This document shows, one piece after another, positions 31,970-40,617 of a stretch of 51,637 bases of DNA; position 1 is the first letter of the stretch, and the number at the start of each line of letters is the position of its first letter. Made by a program: the position numbers and the translations under genes. The stretch is from Paracoccus shanxieyensis (GTDB taxonomy: Bacteria > Pseudomonadota > Alphaproteobacteria > Rhodobacterales > Rhodobacteraceae): NCBI RefSeq assembly GCF_009711265.1, contig NZ_WMII01000022.1:1-51637 (forward strand), written 5' to 3'. The notes below the pieces were generated by a model. That model saw only the letters and a list, made by a program, of their open reading frames with translations, had not been told where the DNA came from and searched no databases.

Positions 31970-34234
31970 ATGAAATCAACGTCTTCTGCACTCACGCCGC
32001 GCAAAATCGCCGAGTACTGCAAGGGCCGGTTCACACCGATCTTCACCGAAGGTGAGGTGCGCTTGCTCTACGGCTGCTTGCTCGACCTGCTCGAACGAGC
32101 CGAATACCCGCCCTATCGGGGCAGTGGGCTCGACCTGCAGTCGCTGTCTGCCATGCTCGACATCGATTTCGAGCGGCTCCGCGCCTATCGGGCGCACTTG
32201 CAGCCGATCTTCGATGCTGTGGCACGGGAAGTTTCGAATGTAGCCTTGCGCCCGGCTCGCACGGCGAGCCGCTCAATGCGTTCCAAGGTCACCGTTCCTT
32301 CCGCGAACCATGCTGACGTTCCCACGACCAGCACCGAGAAGGTTCGCAAGAAGCCCGGCGTCCGCCCGAGAGCGATCGTCGAATTTCCGGAGCCGCTGGA
32401 CACGACATGGAATGACCCTGCGACGTTCGGTGAAGCCCTTCAACTGCATGCCCGCCGTCATGGCGAAACCATCTACCACCTTTACAACGCGGTGGTGAGA
32501 CCCGAGGACGGCGTCAATCGCAGCACGCTGATCAGCTGGGGGCGCGGCAAGAAGGTCCCGCGCGCCGCGATCAGCCTGGAAATCTTGGGACGCATCGAGG
32601 GGCGCTATCGCCTGCCAACGGGCTACTTCCTGAGCCTGTCTGGTACTCCGGATCGAGCACCAGGCGATTTCGATCTGGACGACATCTCCCCATCTGAGCG
32701 CCGGCGTTTGGCTTGGCACCTCCCCGAAGATTTCAACCGACGGCCAAGCCAAGAAAAGGCAGAAATCCTGAACTGGGTCCGTACAGTGATTCTCAGCGGG
32801 TCAACGGATTATCGCAGGTATCAAGCGGCGGCCATTCGCCAGCGCTATGCGGTTCGCTTCAGCTGTGCCTCGGGGCCGGTTCGCAAGACTTCGCCCGCGA
32901 GGACACCGGACGAGTCCGGCATTGTCATTGCGCCCAAACGGCTGAACGACGAGATGGCCGAACTCCTTCGCTTCAAGACCTCGACCTTCGCCGCCTTCGG
33001 CATGCAGCGGAACGGGGTCTGGGGCACTGAGACCGCTTCCCAGAAGGTGGAGCATTTCGGGCTATGGTTCGGGGCGTTCGTGGCCCCACCCGAGAGCGAA
33101 GTACAGGGTCTCGGCGTCGATCCAAAACTTCTGACCTTTGCCATGATGATCTTCCCCCAAGTTTGGGATTGGTACCTTCATTGGCGCGAGCGTCGTCGTG
33201 GCTTTTACACCAAATGGGAGATCGACCTGCTATCGATCGCTGCAGCGATCTGCCGAGAAGAGACCGGTTGGCTGCGTCAATCGCCCCGGATGGGGAGCAG
33301 CCTTCGGCCGATTGAGGGCTTGGTTACCGAGGCTGATATCAACGCGGTGCAGTCGGATTGGCCCGCCGCCTGCGACCGCATGTACAAACACGCCCGCCGC
33401 AGGATCAAGGAGATCGACCGCGTTGCCCGCATTCATCGAGACCCTTTCGAGCCCATCCTGCCGGTGCTCGAAGCGCCAAGTCCGGTCGGCGAGTACCGCA
33501 AGATCACCGAAGAAATCCTGCGGCGGATGCCAGACGAACGGCACAACGCCCGTGCGGCGGCAGAAGCTGTCCGCGCTTTCCTGATGCTGCGCATCGGTCT
33601 TCACACGGGGCTGCGGCAGAAGAATTTGCGCGAACTAATGCTGTGTCGGCCAGGGACCTTGCCGACATCGGAGCGCAAACTGGAGGACCTGAAACGGGGA
33701 GAGTTGCGTTGGAGCAGCCGCGACCAAGGGTGGGAAATCCTGATCCCGTCGGTCGCTTTCAAGAACGCCAACTCATCGTTCTTCGGCTCAAAACCATTTC
33801 GCCTGATCCTTCCGGACCTCGGGCGACTTTACGAACTGATCGAAGCCTGGATCGAGCGGCATCGCGCGGGGCTGATCGGCGAGGCGGCTGACCCGGGTAC
33901 GTTCTTCGTCAAGACGGCGAAGATGACCAGCACCAATGCGGCCTACTGCCAGAACACGTTCTATGAGGCGTGGCGCACAGCGATACAGCGCTACGGCATC
34001 TATAACCCATGGACCAAGCGCGGGGCGATTGAAGGCCTGTTGCCGCACGGACCGCATAATGTGCGCGATGTCCTTGCCACCCATATCCTCAAGCGGACTG
34101 GGTCCTACGAGCAAGCGAGCTATGCCATTCAGGACACCCCGGATATGGTCGCGCAGCACTACGGTCGGTTCTTGCCGCAGGACAAATCCGAGATCGCGGC
34201 ACGGATCCTGAACCAAGTCTGGGAAGCTGCATGA
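31970..34234 (+). CDS. Large tyrosine-recombinase/integrase-like protein
   Basis: A 754-aa protein, twice the usual integrase length. The C-terminal third has the tyrosine-recombinase pattern: R549 in GLHTGLRQKNLREL, H696 and R699 in HNVRDVLATHIL, and Y731 in AQHYGRF. The N-terminal ~480 aa are specific and include a helix-turn-helix-like region (INRSTLISWGRGKKV-type, about residues 175-190). It probably integrates or excises the element at ssb. ATG 31970 follows AAGGA. It is the first gene after the left repeat. Confidence 0.8.
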   Translation: MKSTSSALTPRKIAEYCKGRFTPIFTEGEVRLLYGCLLDLLERAEYPPYRGSGLDLQSLSAMLDIDFERLRAYRAHLQPIFDAVAREVSNVALRPARTASRSMRSKVTVPSANHADVPTTSTEKVRKKPGVRPRAIVEFPEPLDTTWNDPATFGEALQLHARRHGETIYHLYNAVVRPEDGVNRSTLISWGRGKKVPRAAISLEILGRIEGRYRLPTGYFLSLSGTPDRAPGDFDLDDISPSERRRLAWHLPEDFNRRPSQEKAEILNWVRTVILSGSTDYRRYQAAAIRQRYAVRFSCASGPVRKTSPARTPDESGIVIAPKRLNDEMAELLRFKTSTFAAFGMQRNGVWGTETASQKVEHFGLWFGAFVAPPESEVQGLGVDPKLLTFAMMIFPQVWDWYLHWRERRRGFYTKWEIDLLSIAAAICREETGWLRQSPRMGSSLRPIEGLVTEADINAVQSDWPAACDRMYKHARRRIKEIDRVARIHRDPFEPILPVLEAPSPVGEYRKITEEILRRMPDERHNARAAAEAVRAFLMLRIGLHTGLRQKNLRELMLCRPGTLPTSERKLEDLKRGELRWSSRDQGWEILIPSVAFKNANSSFFGSKPFRLILPDLGRLYELIEAWIERHRAGLIGEAADPGTFFVKTAKMTSTNAAYCQNTFYEAWRTAIQRYGIYNPWTKRGAIEGLLPHGPHNVRDVLATHILKRTGSYEQASYAIQDTPDMVAQHYGRFLPQDKSEIAARILNQVWEAA

Positions 34235-34246
34235 ACAGATGAGGCG

Positions 34247-34276
34247 GTGTGGGTCCGGACGTGTCGTGACCCACAC
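34247..34276 (+). terminator. Hairpin after the recombinase gene
   Basis: GTGTGGGTC, a 12-nt loop and GACCCACAC form a perfect 9-bp stem 13 bp after the recombinase stop codon. There is no T-run; it may terminate transcription or protect the mRNA end. Confidence 0.5.
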
Positions 34277-34288
34277 TCCAAAGCCGAG

Positions 34289-34327
34289 AGTGGCACGGCT
34301 TAGTGGCATGTGATAGTGGCGTAGGAC
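34289..34327. repeat. Three 13-bp-spaced AGTGGC direct repeats before the fic gene
   Basis: AGTGGC recurs at 34289, 34302 and 34315, exactly 13 bp apart, with a fourth copy at 34380. An inverted repeat TAGCTT-N6-AAGCTA (34338-34355) follows. Iterated hexamers in phase like this are typical of protein-binding arrays. The binder could be the recombinase (arm sites) or a regulator of fic. Confidence 0.5.
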
Positions 34328-34399
34328 CGCTTTATCCTAGCTTTTTCCGAAGCTAAAGAATATGTTGCGTGTCGCACGTAGTGGCATTCTGGAGTCTGC

Positions 34400-35602
34400 T
34401 TGACGTACATCGTGTCCCCATCGCGGATAGAGCCTGCCCGGCTCGAAGATGACATCCCGCTTGACCTGGTCGAGACGGCAAACCAGTTGATTCAGTCGTC
34501 GCGCGGTTTGGGCCGGAACTTGCCTGCCCGTACCCTGGCCGATTTGGCGGCGATGGTGCGGATGATGAACAGCTACTATTCCAACCGGATCGAGGGCAAC
34601 AACACCCGCCCGCGCGACATCGAACGCGCACTGGCCGGCGACTTTGACGCCGATCCAGAACGTCGGGCGCTGCAGCAAGAACATGCGGCTCATGTCCGTT
34701 TGCAGGAAGAGATCGACCGCCGGGCGGTGGACGGCACGCTCGCAGATCCGAGTGATCCGTCGTTCATCAAATGGCTGCATGAAGCCTTCTACGAAGGTGC
34801 CACGGAAGAGATGCTGATGCTGCGTCATGCAGGTCAGCTAGCACGGATCGTTCCCGGCGAATGGCGGCAGGGCGACGTAGAGGTTGGCGCCCATGTTCCG
34901 CCTCCGTTTGACGCCGTTCCCTCGTTCATGGCGCATTTCCACACCCGGTTTCGGCTGGATTGGCTGCATGGCCAGGTCACGCGCACACTCGCGATGGCGA
35001 CTGCACACCATCGCTTCAACTTCATCCACCCGTTTTATGACGGGAACGGCCGTGTCAGTCGTCTGATGTCGCACGCAATGGCGCATCATGCCGGGATCGG
35101 GGCGGGGGGGCTCTGGTCCGTTTCGCGCGGGTTGGCCCGAGGTCTACAGGATGGCCTGCCGGGTCGCGATGAATATCGCGAAATGATGCAACTTGCCGAC
35201 CGCGTCCGCCAAGGCGACCGTGACGGGCGCGGGAACTTGTCGCTGGCAGCGCTGGTCAGTTTTACCAAGTGGTTTCTTGCGGTTTGCGAGGATCAGGTCA
35301 GCTTCATGGCGGGCATGTTCGACTTTGACCGATTGGGTGAGCGGCTGGCCCGTTACGCGGCACTCGCTGGTCTTGGCGACAGGGCAGCGGACTTGCTGCG
35401 CATCATCCTCCTGCGTGGCGAAGTCGACCGTGGCGACGTTGCAGCCCTGCTGGGCGTGGCCCCGCGAACTGCACGGACCACAATGAAATCCCTTTTGGAC
35501 GATGGCGTGGTGGGGTCCGAAACTCCGCGCGGTGCCTTGATGCTGCGCTTTCCCAGCAAAACCCACGATGTGCTGTTCCCGCGCCTGTTTGATGCTGTGT
35601 GA
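34400..35602 (+). CDS. Fic family protein (AMPylase-type), class II autoinhibited
   Basis: A 400-aa Fic enzyme. The catalytic loop HPFYDGNGR is at 210-218 (H210). The N-terminal inhibitory helix SNRIEGN at 61-67 places it in class II. The C-terminal winged helix (GDVAALLGVAPRTARTTMKSLLDDG) suggests DNA binding. It would transfer AMP or a related moiety to a protein target, the target being unknown. The TTG start at 34400 has GGAG 5 nt upstream. It is cargo of the element at ssb and could work as a toxin or defence effector (inferred). Confidence 0.9.
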   Translation: MTYIVSPSRIEPARLEDDIPLDLVETANQLIQSSRGLGRNLPARTLADLAAMVRMMNSYYSNRIEGNNTRPRDIERALAGDFDADPERRALQQEHAAHVRLQEEIDRRAVDGTLADPSDPSFIKWLHEAFYEGATEEMLMLRHAGQLARIVPGEWRQGDVEVGAHVPPPFDAVPSFMAHFHTRFRLDWLHGQVTRTLAMATAHHRFNFIHPFYDGNGRVSRLMSHAMAHHAGIGAGGLWSVSRGLARGLQDGLPGRDEYREMMQLADRVRQGDRDGRGNLSLAALVSFTKWFLAVCEDQVSFMAGMFDFDRLGERLARYAALAGLGDRAADLLRIILLRGEVDRGDVAALLGVAPRTARTTMKSLLDDGVVGSETPRGALMLRFPSKTHDVLFPRLFDAV

Positions 35603-35690
35603 CGTCGGTCGAGTTCCGTGTCCACAGGGGGTCGTATGGCGACGCGTGGCTCGGAGTCGTCAGCACTCGGTCCGACGATATCTCGCGGCG

Positions 35691-35762
35691 CTGAGCCGCC
35701 CTAAGTCGGCTGAGTTTGAGTCCCCCGAGTTGGTCGACCGCGACGACGAGGTCCCGGTCTGA
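35691..35762 (+). pseudogene. Displaced 3' remnant of ssb
   Basis: The 72 bp encode 23 C-terminal SSB residues, ending DDEVPV instead of DDEIPF, with no start or 5' part. It has drifted from the intact ssb at 31435-31839, as expected for an end cut off by insertion of the recombinase-Fic element. Confidence 0.75.
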
Positions 35763-35803
35763 GCGCGAGGTCTCCCCCGCAGGCCCAGCGGCGCAACCCG
35801 CCA
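35691..35803 (+). repeat. Direct repeat, right copy (displaced ssb end)
   Basis: It matches 31768-31880 at an offset of 3923 bp. The hairpin downstream of the stop codon has decayed in this copy. This would be the attR side of the element. Confidence 0.75.
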
Positions 35804-35958
35804 TGTTTGTTTGGTTCGGTCCAAAACGGACCTTCAAATCGTCGGTGATACTCGGCGCTGCGGTTTGGTCGATTGGTATAGGTCCTTTCGCCACTTCGCT
35901 GCGAAGTACCAGTTGCTGAAGGCTTGCTGAGGAGCGGGTGCAAAGTCTTTCCGGACTG

Positions 35959-35987
35959 TTTACACGTAACGACGGTTACATTAAATG
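35959..35987 (+). promoter_or_regulatory. Promoter and operator of the chrB-like gene
   Basis: TTTACA (35959-35964) and TTAAAT or TAAATG (from 35981/35982) sit 16-17 bp apart. Within the spacer is the dyad GTAAC-GACG-GTTAC (35966-35979). Transcription would start at or just before ATG 35995, so the mRNA may be nearly leaderless. Confidence 0.5.
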
Positions 35988-35994
35988 TGTCCGC

Positions 35995-36537
35995 ATGACA
36001 CACATTACATGGCTCCTCCTGACCTACAAGGTTCCCGCCGAACCCTCGGCCAAGCGCATCGCCATCTGGCGCAAGCTGAAGGGGATGGGCGCGGTCTATC
36101 TGCAAAACGGCGTCTGCGTCTTGCCCAAGACCGATGATCACATCCGCCGCTTGAAGATGGTCGAGAACGACATCGACGGGGCCAAGGGGGAAAGCGTGAT
36201 CCTGGAAACCGTGGCGCTGGACCGCGGGCAGGAGGACAAGGTCATCGCCCGGTTCAAGGCGGAACGCGACGAGGCCTATGCCGAGTTCATCGACAAGTGC
36301 GACGATTTCGAGCGCGAAGTCGCAAAGGAGATCGCCGCCGACCACTACAGCTATGCCGAGCTGGAAGAGAACGATGTCGACCTGAAGAAGCTGCAGGGCT
36401 GGCTGGAAAAGATCGGCAAGCTTGATTTCTACGGCGCCGCGCGGGCCGAGGAGGCTCAAGCGCGGTTGAAGGGCTGCGAGGCGGTGCTGGACGATTACGC
36501 CCGCCGCGTCTTCGACGCCAAGGGCGAGAATGGCTGA
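35995..36537 (+). CDS. ChrB N-terminal domain protein (chromate resistance)
   Basis: A 180-aa protein matching the ChrB N-terminal domain: ITWLLLTYKVPAEPSAKRIAIWRKLKGMGAVYLQNGVCVLP, then an acidic helical half (EFIDKCDDFEREVAKEIAA). In full ChrB proteins this domain senses chromate and regulates the efflux genes. Only this domain is present here. It is followed by a DUF1127 gene and an MFS transporter, as in several alphaproteobacterial chrB-MFS loci. ATG 35995 is chosen because the frame upstream overlaps the promoter. Confidence 0.85.
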   Translation: MTHITWLLLTYKVPAEPSAKRIAIWRKLKGMGAVYLQNGVCVLPKTDDHIRRLKMVENDIDGAKGESVILETVALDRGQEDKVIARFKAERDEAYAEFIDKCDDFEREVAKEIAADHYSYAELEENDVDLKKLQGWLEKIGKLDFYGAARAEEAQARLKGCEAVLDDYARRVFDAKGENG

Positions 36538-36553
36538 ACCAGGAGGCGGGCCG

Positions 36554-36750
36554 ATGTTCAATGCACAGTCACAGCACAGTTTTTCCCGCATTTCCCGCCC
36601 GAGGTGCTGGAACAGGCTCCATCCCGCCTGATGGCCTGGGCGGATCGGCAACGTCAGCGCGCCGCCCTTGCGCGGCTGGAAGACCGGCTGCTTCAGGACG
36701 TAGGCATCACCTGCCTCGAAGCTATGGCTGAATGTCGTCGGCGGGATTGA
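36554..36750 (+). pseudogene. Frameshifted DUF1127 gene
   Basis: A perfect ribosome site AGGAGG (36541-36546) lies 7 nt before ATG 36554, which opens MFNAQSQHSF but runs into a stop after 25 codons. The next frame, from about 36583 to TGA 36748, reads MAWADRQRQRAALARLEDRL and LLQDVGIT, a clear DUF1127 domain. Adding one T to the T5 tract at 36580-36584 would join both into a 64-aa protein. It is therefore a recent frameshift, a sequencing error or a slippage site. Confidence 0.65.
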
Positions 36751-36760
36751 GGAGAGAGCC

Positions 36761-37963
36761 ATGTCAGACCGCCCCATGACCGAAACTTCGCCCTGGCGTG
36801 GCCTGCCTGCCGGGATCTGGGCCCTTGGGCTGGTGTCGATGCTGATGGATATCTCGTCCGAGATGATCCACGCATTGCTACCCGTCTACCTGACCGTCGG
36901 ACTAGGGGCGACAGCCCTGGCGGTTGGTGTGATCGAAGGGATTGCCGAGGCGACGGCGGCGATCACCAAGGTGTTCTCTGGTGCGCTGTCCGACCGGATC
37001 GGGCGCCGCAAAGAACTGGCCGCCATCGGCTATGGCCTTGCAGCGGTGACGAAACCAATCTTTCCGCTGGCCCCCACGCTGGGCTGGGTCGTGACCGCAC
37101 GGTTCATCGACCGGGTGGGCAAGGGCATACGCGGCGCGCCGCGCGATGCGCTGGTGGCCGACCTCGCGCCTGAGGGGCGGCGGGGCGCGGCCTTTGGCCT
37201 GCGGCAGTCGCTCGATACCCTAGGGGCTTTCATCGGGCCGCTCTTGGCCATCGCGCTGATGTGGGCCTTCGCCAACGATTTCCAATCGGTGTTCTGGGTG
37301 GCGGTGACTCCGGCCTTTGCAGCTCTTGCCCTGATCCTGTTCGCCGTGAAGGAGCCCCCGCGATCCGAGGGCCTGCGCAAGGTGCGCAATCCCCTGTCGC
37401 GGGCCGAGCTTGGCCTGCTTGGCGGCATGTATTGGGCCGTGGTCGCCGTCGCCGCCGTGTTCACGCTGGCGCGGTTTTCCGAGGCGTTCCTGATCCTGCG
37501 CGCTGAAGAAGTGGGCCTGCCCCTGATGCTGGTCCCGCTGGTTCTGGTGGGGATGAACGCGGTCTATGCCGCCTCAGCTTGGCCTGCGGGAGTGCTGTCC
37601 GACCGGATGCGCCGTCCCATGCTTCTGATGGCGGGTCTTGGCCTTCTGATCACGGCCGATCTGGTGTTGGCGCTGGTCCCCGGCCTTGTCGGGCTTGGGT
37701 TTGGCATCGCGCTCTGGGGTCTGCACATGGGACTGACGCAGGGGCTCCTGTCGGCGCTGGTGGCCGAGGCGGTGCCCGCCGAACTGCGCGGCACGGCCTA
37801 TGGCATGTTCAACCTGATCACCGGTGTCGCGCTGCTGCTCGCCAGCGTGATCGCGGGTGGCTTCTGGCAATGGATCGGGTCCGAGGCTACCTTCCTTGCG
37901 GGCGCAGGCTTTGCCTTCGTAGCGGCTCTCGGCCTGGTGCCACTGCGTCACAAACTGGCGTGA
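36761..37963 (+). CDS. MFS transporter associated with the chrB-like gene
   Basis: A 400-aa, 12-span major facilitator. The loop 2-3 signature GALSDRIGRRKELA and the pattern DRVGKGIRGAPRDALVA are typical of a subfamily often found next to chromate or arsenate resistance genes. It probably exports an oxyanion or toxic metabolite; the substrate is not deducible. GAGGAGAGAGCC precedes ATG 36761. It is co-directional with chrB-like and DUF1127 genes. Confidence 0.85.
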   Translation: MSDRPMTETSPWRGLPAGIWALGLVSMLMDISSEMIHALLPVYLTVGLGATALAVGVIEGIAEATAAITKVFSGALSDRIGRRKELAAIGYGLAAVTKPIFPLAPTLGWVVTARFIDRVGKGIRGAPRDALVADLAPEGRRGAAFGLRQSLDTLGAFIGPLLAIALMWAFANDFQSVFWVAVTPAFAALALILFAVKEPPRSEGLRKVRNPLSRAELGLLGGMYWAVVAVAAVFTLARFSEAFLILRAEEVGLPLMLVPLVLVGMNAVYAASAWPAGVLSDRMRRPMLLMAGLGLLITADLVLALVPGLVGLGFGIALWGLHMGLTQGLLSALVAEAVPAELRGTAYGMFNLITGVALLLASVIAGGFWQWIGSEATFLAGAGFAFVAALGLVPLRHKLA

Positions 37964-37973
37964 TCGTTCCGCG

Positions 37974-38771
37974 TCATTTATGCCGCCAGACCTTCATGGC
38001 TGAAACTAGCAGTATTCCGGCAAGCGCGGGAAGCAGAATCGCATCCGGGACGATGCCGAGAAGCTTTCCTCCAATGAAAGTCCCAAGGATCGAACCTGCA
38101 GCCATCACCAGAACAAACTGCCCGTTCCGCGCCAGAACCGTGAAGCTCTGGTCGCGGCTGTAGCGGGCGAAGCCCACATGCATTGTCGGCAGACTGACTG
38201 CCAACGACAGCGATCCAGCCAACTTGATATCGGCCCCGAACAACAGAACCAGCGTCGGGATAAGCAGCTCGCCCCCGGCCACACCCATCAGGGAGGCGAC
38301 AACACCAATGCCGAAGCCGAAGAGCACACCCGCAAGCATCTGCACCGTGCCGGTCAGCAATGCGCCTGAGGCCGCAGCGTCATGCCCGACGAGAAGGACG
38401 CCAGCAATCAGCACCAGGAGCGCGGCCAGCACTTTGTAAAGAGTGCTCGAGGACAGGCGTGTGGCCCAGCCCGCGCCAAACCAGGCACCGGCAAGGCTAC
38501 CCAGAAGCAGGTTCACGATGATCGGCCAATGCGCAAAGACGTCGGACAAGGGAACTGTGCCTGTCCGGAACGGCAAGGCCGTGGCGACCACGACAAGGCT
38601 CGTCGCCTTGTTCAGGATTACTGCCTCCAGAGCGGCGAACCGGAAGAGTCCAATCAGTATGGGTAGCCGGAATTCTGCACCGCCGAGGCCAATGAGACCA
38701 CCAAGTGTGCCCACCAATGAACCTACGCCGAAGGCGGCGTGCAGTGTGTATTTTCTGGCACTGTTGTTCAT
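37974..38771 (-). CDS. TauE/SafE family sulfite or sulfonate exporter
   Basis: A 265-aa membrane protein with about eight segments. The two family repeats show GTLGGLIGLGGAEFRLPILIG and GVVASLMGVAGGELLIPTLVL. Members export sulfite or sulfoacetate, or act as general anion permeases. AGGAG lies 5 nt before ATG 38771. It is convergent with the MFS gene, 10 bp apart, and separate from the next leftward operon by a 254-bp gap with no visible gene. Confidence 0.88.
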   Translation of the reverse strand: MNNSARKYTLHAAFGVGSLVGTLGGLIGLGGAEFRLPILIGLFRFAALEAVILNKATSLVVVATALPFRTGTVPLSDVFAHWPIIVNLLLGSLAGAWFGAGWATRLSSSTLYKVLAALLVLIAGVLLVGHDAAASGALLTGTVQMLAGVLFGFGIGVVASLMGVAGGELLIPTLVLLFGADIKLAGSLSLAVSLPTMHVGFARYSRDQSFTVLARNGQFVLVMAAGSILGTFIGGKLLGIVPDAILLPALAGILLVSAMKVWRHK

Positions 38772-39025
38772 CGCGCTCCTGAAGTGTTTATCTTGTCGTC
38801 ATTCATCTCCTGGGAAAAGGGGCCAGCTGCGAAACGGCGTAAATGGTTGACAGATCTAGACGCAAGTTTACGGGGCCCAGCCGCTCCCGCTCGGGCCGAT
38901 CGGTGGCAGTCTGAACGGGAACCCAATATAGGTCGGAAGCGCGCTGCAAGTTAGGAAGTCATCGGACGGCCGACCTGAAATCCAATCGGAAGTTCTGCTT
39001 CGAGAATGCCAAGCTTTGCCTTTTT

Positions 39026-39637
39026 TCAATCCGCTTCCTCCGCTCCGCCTGCATCTTTCTCCACTGTCGCCTTGACCGGCTCAAAACCTGCGGCCTGGAC
39101 TGAAATGGTGACGTGCTTGGCTGCTGGGCTCGTCAGATAGATGGAGTTCGGGTTTGCACGCAGATGCGCGGGAAGGCCGGTCTCGTCGAAATGGACGCGC
39201 AGTTCGCCACTGGCGGGGATAGTCAGAGCACCGAGGGATGCGGCGTATGCCTCTGCCTCGCCAGTGTCCACATCTGTGAACGTGTAGAAGACGGTGAGGC
39301 CGGTCACGTCGGTCGCGGTGTCGTTTATCAGCTGCAGTTCCAGGTGGTCGGGAGCATCGGCCTTGGCGACGGGATCGAAGTTGTTCTCGACCAGCGCTTC
39401 GCCAATATGAAACGGCGACACGGCGCCCCCGGAAACGGTCGGGTCGGGCGCGGTCACGGGGGCAGCGTCGGCCAGATCGTTCTGCCCGTCGCCATCGGTA
39501 TCGGGGTTTCCCGGATCAGTGTGCAGAAGCGGCTCTGCGGTATCTGGCACTCCGTCACCGTCAGTATCAGGCCCGGCAGCCAGCGACATGGTGCCGACAA
39601 AAGACAGGATCAGGGCAAGGCTTGTGGCGGTCTTCAT
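39026..39637 (-). CDS. Exported protein with calcium-binding thrombospondin type-3-like repeats
   Basis: A 203-aa secreted protein. The signal peptide is MKTATSLALILSFVGTMSLA. It is followed at about 23-58 by two DxDxDGxxD loops (DTDGDGVPD and DTDGDGQND), which bind calcium in type-3 thrombospondin repeats. The rest is beta-rich and ends in an acidic tail. AAGGAG precedes ATG 39637. It is the last gene of a leftward operon, just after an ABC permease, so it may be a partner of that transporter. Confidence 0.75.
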   Translation of the reverse strand: MKTATSLALILSFVGTMSLAAGPDTDGDGVPDTAEPLLHTDPGNPDTDGDGQNDLADAAPVTAPDPTVSGGAVSPFHIGEALVENNFDPVAKADAPDHLELQLINDTATDVTGLTVFYTFTDVDTGEAEAYAASLGALTIPASGELRVHFDETGLPAHLRANPNSIYLTSPAAKHVTISVQAAGFEPVKATVEKDAGGAEEAD

Positions 39638-39642
39638 GGGGA

Positions 39643-40617
39643 TTACTCCTTCGTCAGGCGGTCGGGGGAAATCGGACGCAGCAGGACAAGCCCGCCCAGC
39701 CCGAGGGTGAACAGCAGGATAAAGAGCGCGTCGCCGCGTTTTTCGGACAGGACGGCAGCTAAAGGTGTGCCGGTGTAGGTGTCCTTGATCCCGAGGACGG
39801 CAAAGCTGAACCGCTCGAAATGCTTGGTGACCGAGGCGACCTCGATCCCGTTGCGAAGGGCCTCATATCCCGCATATCCCGCCTTGATCCGGTCCTGCTC
39901 GGCCTTCGGCACCGACAGTTGCGCGAAGACCCCACCTGCAACCTGGTTGTCGGGGTCGAGCGTGTCGCCAATCTGCGGTGCGATCAGCACGATCAGCAGC
40001 CAGATCGCGAAGCCGAAGAGCAGTCCGTTGGCAGGTTGGCGTGCCCAGAGGCAAAGCCCGAACGACAACGTGTAGAACGCCGCCACATAAATCGACGCAA
40101 GAGCCCATGTGATCGCGAGGCGTGCCAGATCGTCGCCCGACAGGCCAACCCCCGCAAGGACTGCCAGCAGGAGCGTGGCCACGACAAACACCGCCAACAG
40201 AGACAGCGCAGCGAGATAGATCCCACCCAGAAGCTTGGCGGCCAGAAACTGCCAATGCCGCAGGGGTCGCGTCAGGATCAGAGCCAGCGTCTGACGCCCC
40301 CGTTCGACGGCGGCGGCGCGGTACCCTGCCAAAAGGGCGATCACCGCACCCATGATTTCGATTTGCTCGATTGCACCGCGCAAGAGCTTCAGGGGATAGA
40401 ACTCCGGTGCAGCGATGGCGCTGGCGGGTTTACCGAGCGCAAGCAACTGATCGCGCGCGGCGGCATAGGTGGCGACATCCGATGCCAGCGCGATTGCGCC
40501 TGAGACGATAGAGACTGCGACGGCCAAGACCAAAGACGCGGTCACGGTTTGCAAGAACCGGTCGCGGGTGGCATCGACGCCGTCTTTCAGGGCGATGGTC
40601 AGGATCGGGCTACGCAT
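39643..40617 (-). CDS. ABC transporter permease (NosY/ABC-2 type), second
   Basis: A 324-aa inner-membrane protein with six hydrophobic segments of the NosY/ABC-2 class. The cytoplasmic segment AAVERGRQTLALILTRPLRHWQFLAAKLLGG is the family signature. It overlaps the 5' end of the preceding permease gene by 8 nt. It would pair with the other permease and the ATPase to form an exporter of unknown substrate. Confidence 0.85.
   Translation of the reverse strand: MRSPILTIALKDGVDATRDRFLQTVTASLVLAVAVSIVSGAIALASDVATYAAARDQLLALGKPASAIAAPEFYPLKLLRGAIEQIEIMGAVIALLAGYRAAAVERGRQTLALILTRPLRHWQFLAAKLLGGIYLAALSLLAVFVVATLLLAVLAGVGLSGDDLARLAITWALASIYVAAFYTLSFGLCLWARQPANGLLFGFAIWLLIVLIAPQIGDTLDPDNQVAGGVFAQLSVPKAEQDRIKAGYAGYEALRNGIEVASVTKHFERFSFAVLGIKDTYTGTPLAAVLSEKRGDALFILLFTLGLGGLVLLRPISPDRLTKE

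Larger units (their letters stand above)
31780..35729. mobile_element. Putative integrative element inserted at the 3' end of ssb
   Basis: A 27-bp identical sequence from the ssb 3' end occurs at 31780-31806 and 35703-35729, inside longer imperfect repeats (31768-31880 and 35691-35803). Between them lie only a tyrosine-recombinase-like gene and a Fic gene. The intact ssb tail (DDEIPF) is at the left; the right-hand copy reads DDEVPV and has no 5' part. This is the usual outcome of site-specific integration into a gene end. The element would be about 3.9 kb. Excision has not been shown. Confidence 0.6.
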
